Assembly (NCBI RefSeq): GCF_000280905.1
Contig: NZ_ALAP01000103.1
Coordinates: 1 to 64,000 of the forward strand
Origin: Streptomyces sp. AA1529
GTDB lineage: Bacteria; Actinomycetota; Actinomycetes; Streptomycetales; Streptomycetaceae
Length of the DNA: 64,000 nt
Direction of reading: 5' to 3'
The notes beneath the pieces were generated by a model that saw only the letters and a program-made list of their open reading frames with translations, did not search any database and was not told the DNA's origin. Made by a program: the position numbers and the translations under genes. Below, one piece after another: positions 59,947 through 64,000 of the stretch (positions within the stretch are counted from its first letter, which is position 1; each line of letters opens with the position of its first letter).

Positions 59947-62802
59947 ATGCACGCGGGACCGGCCAGGGGCACGGGCACCGAGGAGAATCCCCGGACGCAG
60001 CAGGACGAGCCGATCGCCGTGGTGGGCATCGCGGCTCTCTACCCGGCCGCGCGCGGGGTCGCCGACTACTGGCGGCTGCTCACGCAAGGCGAGCAACAGG
60101 CCGGGGAGAGTCGGCTGCGCACCGACCTGCCCGCCGAGCCGGAGGGCCAAGGGCTGGGCGACATCGAGATCGATGTCGCGCGCTTCGGCATCCCGCCGGC
60201 CCAGGCGGCATCCATGGCACGGATGCAGCTTCTCATGCTGGAGGCAGCGCGCCAGTGTCTGAGCGACGCCGGGTACGCACAGCGCCCGCTGCCCTCCGCG
60301 CGCACCGACGTGGTGACCGGCACCTGCTTCGGGCTCGACCGGCAGTACGCGAACGCCGCTCGGGTGGAGAGCAGCCGATACGCACGCAGCCTGGAACAGG
60401 CGCTCGACGCTGTGGGCGGCTCCGGGGCGGCGGTCGGCTCGGCCGCAGCCGAGGAGTTCCGGTCTGCGGCCCTGAAACGATTCGGTGCCTCACCCCACGA
60501 CCGGATCGGGGAGATGGCCAGTACGATCCCGGCCCGGGTGGCGGCCGCGTTCCGGCTCCGTGGACGCACACTGGCCCTGGAGGCTGCCGACGCCACCTCC
60601 TACCTGTCCGTCGCACATGCGATGGACAGCCTGCGTACCGGAGTGACCGACACCGTCCTGGTGCTCACCGGGCAGTGCCGCGAGGGACGCCTGCCACCGT
60701 ACGCGCTCGCTGCCAAAGGACTGCTCCCGGCCGGAGCGGCCGGCGCGGACGCCTCCGCGCCGGCGGCGCTCGGCGAAGGCGTCGGGGCGCTGCTGCTGAA
60801 GCGCCTCTCCTCGGCGTCGCAGGACGGTGACCGCGTCTATGCGAAGCTCCTCGACTGCACCCTGCGTCATGACACGCGCCGCGGGGTGTTCCGCTACTCG
60901 GCTTCGGCCGACCGGTACCGGGAAGCGGCCGCGGAGAGCTGGCGCCGTGTGGACCGGCCTCGTGCCGCAGCCCAGTACCTGGAGTGCACGGGGAACGATC
61001 CGCGGTTGGCGGCCGGAGCCTGCGCCGACGCGCAGGACGGCGCGGCACCGTCCGTGGCTGTGGGCAGCGTCCGGGACCGGCTGGGGCACACTTTCGCGAA
61101 CATCGGGCTGGCCGCTGTCAGCAAAGTCGCCCTGGCGCTGCACCATCGCACGATTCCGCCACTGCGCACGGCGGCCTGGGGAGAAGAGCCCGATGCCCCG
61201 GGTCCGTCCCTCCGCGCCCCCAGGGATTCCGAGGAGTGGCGACCGCCTCCGGACGGCTCACCGCGCCGCGCCGTGGTCAGTGGGGCGTCGCTCACGGGCG
61301 GGCTCTGCCACCTGATCATGGAGGAGCACCGGGAGGCCGCGGAGCCGGCAGCAACGGTGACCGCCGTGCCGGCATCTGGGCGGCCGCGGTGGAGGGGGAA
61401 CGCTCCTGAACCCGTCGCCGTGGTAGGGTTCGGCGGCAGGTTCGCCGACACCGCCGATGCGGGCGCCTTCTGGGACGTGACGCTTTCCGGTCGGGACCGG
61501 ATCCGGCCGGTGCCCGAAGCGCTGCTCGAACGCGATCTGTACCACAGTCCGTCCGCCCTCAGCCTCAACCGCAGCTACGCGGAGTACGGGGCGCCCATGG
61601 AGGTGCCCGAGACACCCCCGGCCGGGCTGCGCATCCCTCCCGCACGGTTCAGTGAACTGGACGCCACGCAGCGTGTCGGACTGACGGTGGCCGCAGAGCT
61701 GTTCGCCCGGCCCGGCCTGTCGGCCGGAACGCTGACCGGAGCCGGGCTGGTGGCGGTCGGCAGCAACCTGGGACTTTCCCGGGAGCGGCATCTGAACACC
61801 GCACTGTGTCCGGACCTCTTCGAGGAGCTGGTGGGATCCCTCGACGCGCTGGCCGGGTGGTCCGGGCAGGAGCTGGAACCGCTGCTGAAGTCGCTTCGTG
61901 AGCCGAACGGCGGCGCACAGCAACTGGACTCACCGGGAGGGCTCGACGGCTGCCTGGCGAGCGGGATCGCTGCACTGGTCGCCAACGAGTTCGGCATCGC
62001 CGCTGTCCCCGTGGCGGTGGAGGCGGCCTGCGCCTCCTCGCTGGCTGCCGTGGATCTGGCCGTCAGCCGGCTCAGAACGGGAAGCGTGGACTACGCGCTC
62101 GCCGGTGGCGTGGAACTCCCGTGCAACGCACGGGACATGGTGCTCTGCTCGGCACTCGGCCTGCTCTCGCACGAAAAGATCACTCCGTTCGACGAGTCCG
62201 CCGACGGCTTCAGTCCCGGCGACGGCTGTGCGCTCTTCTTGCTGAAGCGGTACGGGGACGCTCGGAGGGACGGCGATCCGATCCACGGCCTGCTGCGCGG
62301 TGTGGGCGCCTCGAACGACGCCAAATCCCTCATCGCCCCGGACGTGGCAGGCCAGGTGCGCGCCATGGAACAGGCCTTCGAACAGGTGGACTTCGGTCCC
62401 GAAGCGGTGGACTACCTGGAGTCCCACGGAACCGGGACCCGGGTGGGCGACCAGGTCGAGGCCGCCGCCGTACGACAGGTCTACGGGCAACCGGGCCGGA
62501 GACCCCTGGAGATCGGCTCCGGAAAATCCTTCTTCGGGCACACGTTCGCGGCCGCGGGCGCGGCAGGTCTGCTACGCACCCTGCTGGCCATGCGGTCCGG
62601 AACCCTGCCGGCCACCACCAACCTCCGGTCGAGCCCGGCCGGGCTGGAACTCGACCGGATACCGGCACGGATCTCGACGCACTCCCGCCCCTGGTGCACC
62701 GGCCCCGGCCGGCCCCGGCGGGCCGGCGTCAGTTCGTTCGGCACCGGCGGCATCAACTACCACCTGCTCCTCGAGGAGTACACCGACAGCCATGGATTTT
62801 GA
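59947..62802 (+). CDS. Tandem ketosynthase protein: inactive KS then active KS
   Basis: A 951-residue protein with two KS modules and no AT, ACP or KR. KS1 (about 20-440): the catalytic Cys is replaced by D215 (LEAADATSYL) and the first His by T348 (LECTGND), only the last His region GHTFANIG remains. KS2 (about 480-945): C695 in VEAACASSL, His in YLESHGTGT and GHTFAAAG are all intact. The order dead-KS then live-KS is the reverse of PfaC (KS then CLF). KS1 could act as a chain-length factor or gatekeeper. AGGAG is eight bases before the ATG. The stop overlaps the next gene. Confidence 0.85.
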   Translation: MHAGPARGTGTEENPRTQQDEPIAVVGIAALYPAARGVADYWRLLTQGEQQAGESRLRTDLPAEPEGQGLGDIEIDVARFGIPPAQAASMARMQLLMLEAARQCLSDAGYAQRPLPSARTDVVTGTCFGLDRQYANAARVESSRYARSLEQALDAVGGSGAAVGSAAAEEFRSAALKRFGASPHDRIGEMASTIPARVAAAFRLRGRTLALEAADATSYLSVAHAMDSLRTGVTDTVLVLTGQCREGRLPPYALAAKGLLPAGAAGADASAPAALGEGVGALLLKRLSSASQDGDRVYAKLLDCTLRHDTRRGVFRYSASADRYREAAAESWRRVDRPRAAAQYLECTGNDPRLAAGACADAQDGAAPSVAVGSVRDRLGHTFANIGLAAVSKVALALHHRTIPPLRTAAWGEEPDAPGPSLRAPRDSEEWRPPPDGSPRRAVVSGASLTGGLCHLIMEEHREAAEPAATVTAVPASGRPRWRGNAPEPVAVVGFGGRFADTADAGAFWDVTLSGRDRIRPVPEALLERDLYHSPSALSLNRSYAEYGAPMEVPETPPAGLRIPPARFSELDATQRVGLTVAAELFARPGLSAGTLTGAGLVAVGSNLGLSRERHLNTALCPDLFEELVGSLDALAGWSGQELEPLLKSLREPNGGAQQLDSPGGLDGCLASGIAALVANEFGIAAVPVAVEAACASSLAAVDLAVSRLRTGSVDYALAGGVELPCNARDMVLCSALGLLSHEKITPFDESADGFSPGDGCALFLLKRYGDARRDGDPIHGLLRGVGASNDAKSLIAPDVAGQVRAMEQAFEQVDFGPEAVDYLESHGTGTRVGDQVEAAAVRQVYGQPGRRPLEIGSGKSFFGHTFAAAGAAGLLRTLLAMRSGTLPATTNLRSSPAGLELDRIPARISTHSRPWCTGPGRPRRAGVSSFGTGGINYHLLLEEYTDSHGF

Positions 62803-63958
62803 CTTCTCCGCAGAGACGGAAGAGATGCGCGGCATGGTGACCCGGTTCGCACATCGTGAGCTGGCCGCCCCTGCCGAATTCGATGCCGAGGACTTCCGCC
62901 GCCGCTGGTCCAGGGCGGGCCGACAGGGGCTGGTCGGCAGCAGTCTGCCCGCCGCCTACGGGGGGAGCGGACTGGACGCGCTCACGTGTGCGGCCATGAT
63001 GGAGGCCCTCGGACTCAGCTGCACGGATGTCGGGTTCGCCTTCTCGGTGGCCGCCCACCTGTTCGCCGCTGCCACACCCATCGCGGAGTTCGGTACCGAG
63101 GAGCAGAAGAAGCGCTGGCTCCCCGCCCTCGGCTCGGGCGAACGGATCGCGGCGCACTGCATCACCGAGCCGGAGGCCGGCTCGGACGCACTGCGGTTGC
63201 GCACTCGTGCCGTCCGCGAGGGCGACACCTACCGGATCACGGGATCGAAGTGCTTCACCACCAACTCCCCGGTGGCGGACGTGTTCGTGGTACAGGCCGC
63301 CACCGACCCGGGCGGCGGCTTCTTCGGGCTGAGCACCTTCCTGGTGGAGGCCGGTACCCCCGGCCTGACCGTGGGACGCCGGTACGACAAGATCGGCTTG
63401 CGCGGCTCCCCGATGGCGGATGTCCACTTCGACGGCTGCCTCGTGCCCGACACCCACCTGCTGGGGGCGGAGGGCTCGGGCGTGGCGGTGTTCTCGTGCT
63501 CGATGAAGTGGGAGCGCATCTGTCTGTTCGCCGTCTATCTCGGCGCCATGAAGCGGGTCCTCGACTCCACCGTCGCGCACGTACGGGAACGGGAGCAGTT
63601 CGGCACTCCGGTGGGCGGCTTCCAGGCCGTGAGCCATCGAGTGGTGGACATGATGGCACGGCACGAATCGGCTCGGCTGCTGCTGTACAAGGCTGCCAAG
63701 GGGCTGGCCGACGGCGCCGACGACGAGGTGGCTCCGGCTCTGGCGAAGATCGCCGTGAGTGAGGCGGCGGTGCAGATCGGCCTGGACGCGATCCAGTTGC
63801 GAGGTGCTCTGGGAGTGCTCGACGGCGAGGCCGAGAGCCTGCTGCGGGATGCCCTGCCGGCCAGGATCTTCTCCGGGACGAACGAGATCCAGAAGAACAA
63901 CGTGGCCCGCGCGCTCGGTCTCGGAACCCGGCGCCGGGCCACTGGGGGAAGCCGCTGA
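62792..63958 (+). CDS. Acyl-CoA dehydrogenase of the cluster
   Basis: A 388-residue FAD acyl-CoA dehydrogenase overlapping the tandem-KS gene by 11 bases. N-terminal helices, middle barrel (CITEPEAGSDALRLRTRAVR; KCFTTNSPVADVFVVQAATD) and C-terminal helices are all present. The usual catalytic Glu at YEGT is replaced (IFSGTNEIQ), but E241 in SMKWERICLF aligns with the helix-G base of isovaleryl-CoA and long-chain enzymes. It may desaturate a carrier-bound or CoA-bound chain for the KS. Confidence 0.88.
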   Translation: MDFDFSAETEEMRGMVTRFAHRELAAPAEFDAEDFRRRWSRAGRQGLVGSSLPAAYGGSGLDALTCAAMMEALGLSCTDVGFAFSVAAHLFAAATPIAEFGTEEQKKRWLPALGSGERIAAHCITEPEAGSDALRLRTRAVREGDTYRITGSKCFTTNSPVADVFVVQAATDPGGGFFGLSTFLVEAGTPGLTVGRRYDKIGLRGSPMADVHFDGCLVPDTHLLGAEGSGVAVFSCSMKWERICLFAVYLGAMKRVLDSTVAHVREREQFGTPVGGFQAVSHRVVDMMARHESARLLLYKAAKGLADGADDEVAPALAKIAVSEAAVQIGLDAIQLRGALGVLDGEAESLLRDALPARIFSGTNEIQKNNVARALGLGTRRRATGGSR

Positions 63959-64000
63959 CCGGTACTCGGGCGAGGCTGGAGAGAAGCCACGCCCCCGAAG
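63959..64000. other. Window edge, cluster continues
   Basis: 42 bases without assignable gene, GGAGAG at about 63979 could be the ribosome site of a next gene. Confidence 0.3.

Noticed and set aside
1..64000. tRNA or rRNA genes
   Set aside because: No cloverleaf or rRNA segment was seen in any intergenic gap; a covariance-model scan would be decisive.

Overview
The window is a piece of a Streptomyces chromosome. It is very GC-rich, uses GTG starts often, packs genes in translationally coupled pairs (GTGA/ATGA overlaps), and carries streptomycete hallmark genes: sepH, a DUF4193 protein, a CutRS-like two-component system, an M23 peptidase behind a c-di-AMP (ydaO-type) riboswitch, ptsH behind a DasR-like box, and a SARP regulator.

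Layout. 0-3.5 kb: the end of a CobW-type GTPase, a tautomerase, and an SDR oxidoreductase divergent from an XRE-family regulator. 3.7-19.5 kb: core genes including parC, a catalytic/non-catalytic M16 peptidase pair, the riboswitch-controlled M23 peptidase, ptsH, a GNAT/acyl-CoA-synthetase protein, a phosphodiesterase-like protein, thymidine kinase, a sulfurtransferase and sepH. 19.9-31.6 kb: a two-TM protein with an ADATR repeat, a lactone-oxidase-type flavoprotein, ferrochelatase, an inositol-phosphatase-like protein, cutR/cutS, DUF4193, DUF3093, a hotdog thioesterase, dut and DUF3710. 31.6-47.7 kb: a potassium island made of a full kdpFABC-kdpDE set (with an extra 27-aa membrane peptide ahead of kdpF), an OB-fold protein, a DUF3159 membrane protein, a DUF3048 lipoprotein, two TrkA/RCK proteins and a KimA-like potassium permease, followed by a TRAM-domain RNA methyltransferase. 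Apart from the kdp genes, the order DUF4193-dut-DUF3710-OB-DUF3159-trkA-trkA-permease-TRAM methyltransferase is, from memory, conserved as far as mycobacteria, so kdp looks like an insertion in an old actinobacterial block.

47.9-64 kb is accessory: a ribbon-helix-helix/Doc toxin-antitoxin pair with a perfect palindromic operator; a LacI repressor divergent from an ABC sugar-uptake operon ending in a GH3 glycosidase (the order known for bxl xylobiose operons); a lone O-methyltransferase-like gene behind a near-consensus iron box; a secreted FG-GAP propeller; and, at the right edge, the start of what looks like a biosynthetic cluster: SARP activator, a 951-aa protein with two tandem ketosynthase domains (the first catalytically dead, the second intact), and an acyl-CoA dehydrogenase.

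The most promising undescribed parts are the inverted dead-KS/active-KS protein with its dehydrogenase, the iron-box methyltransferase, the kdp leader peptide with its upstream 20-bp repeats, and the toxin gene with an altered Fic motif. All gene calls rest on reading translations and motifs; no database search was possible.
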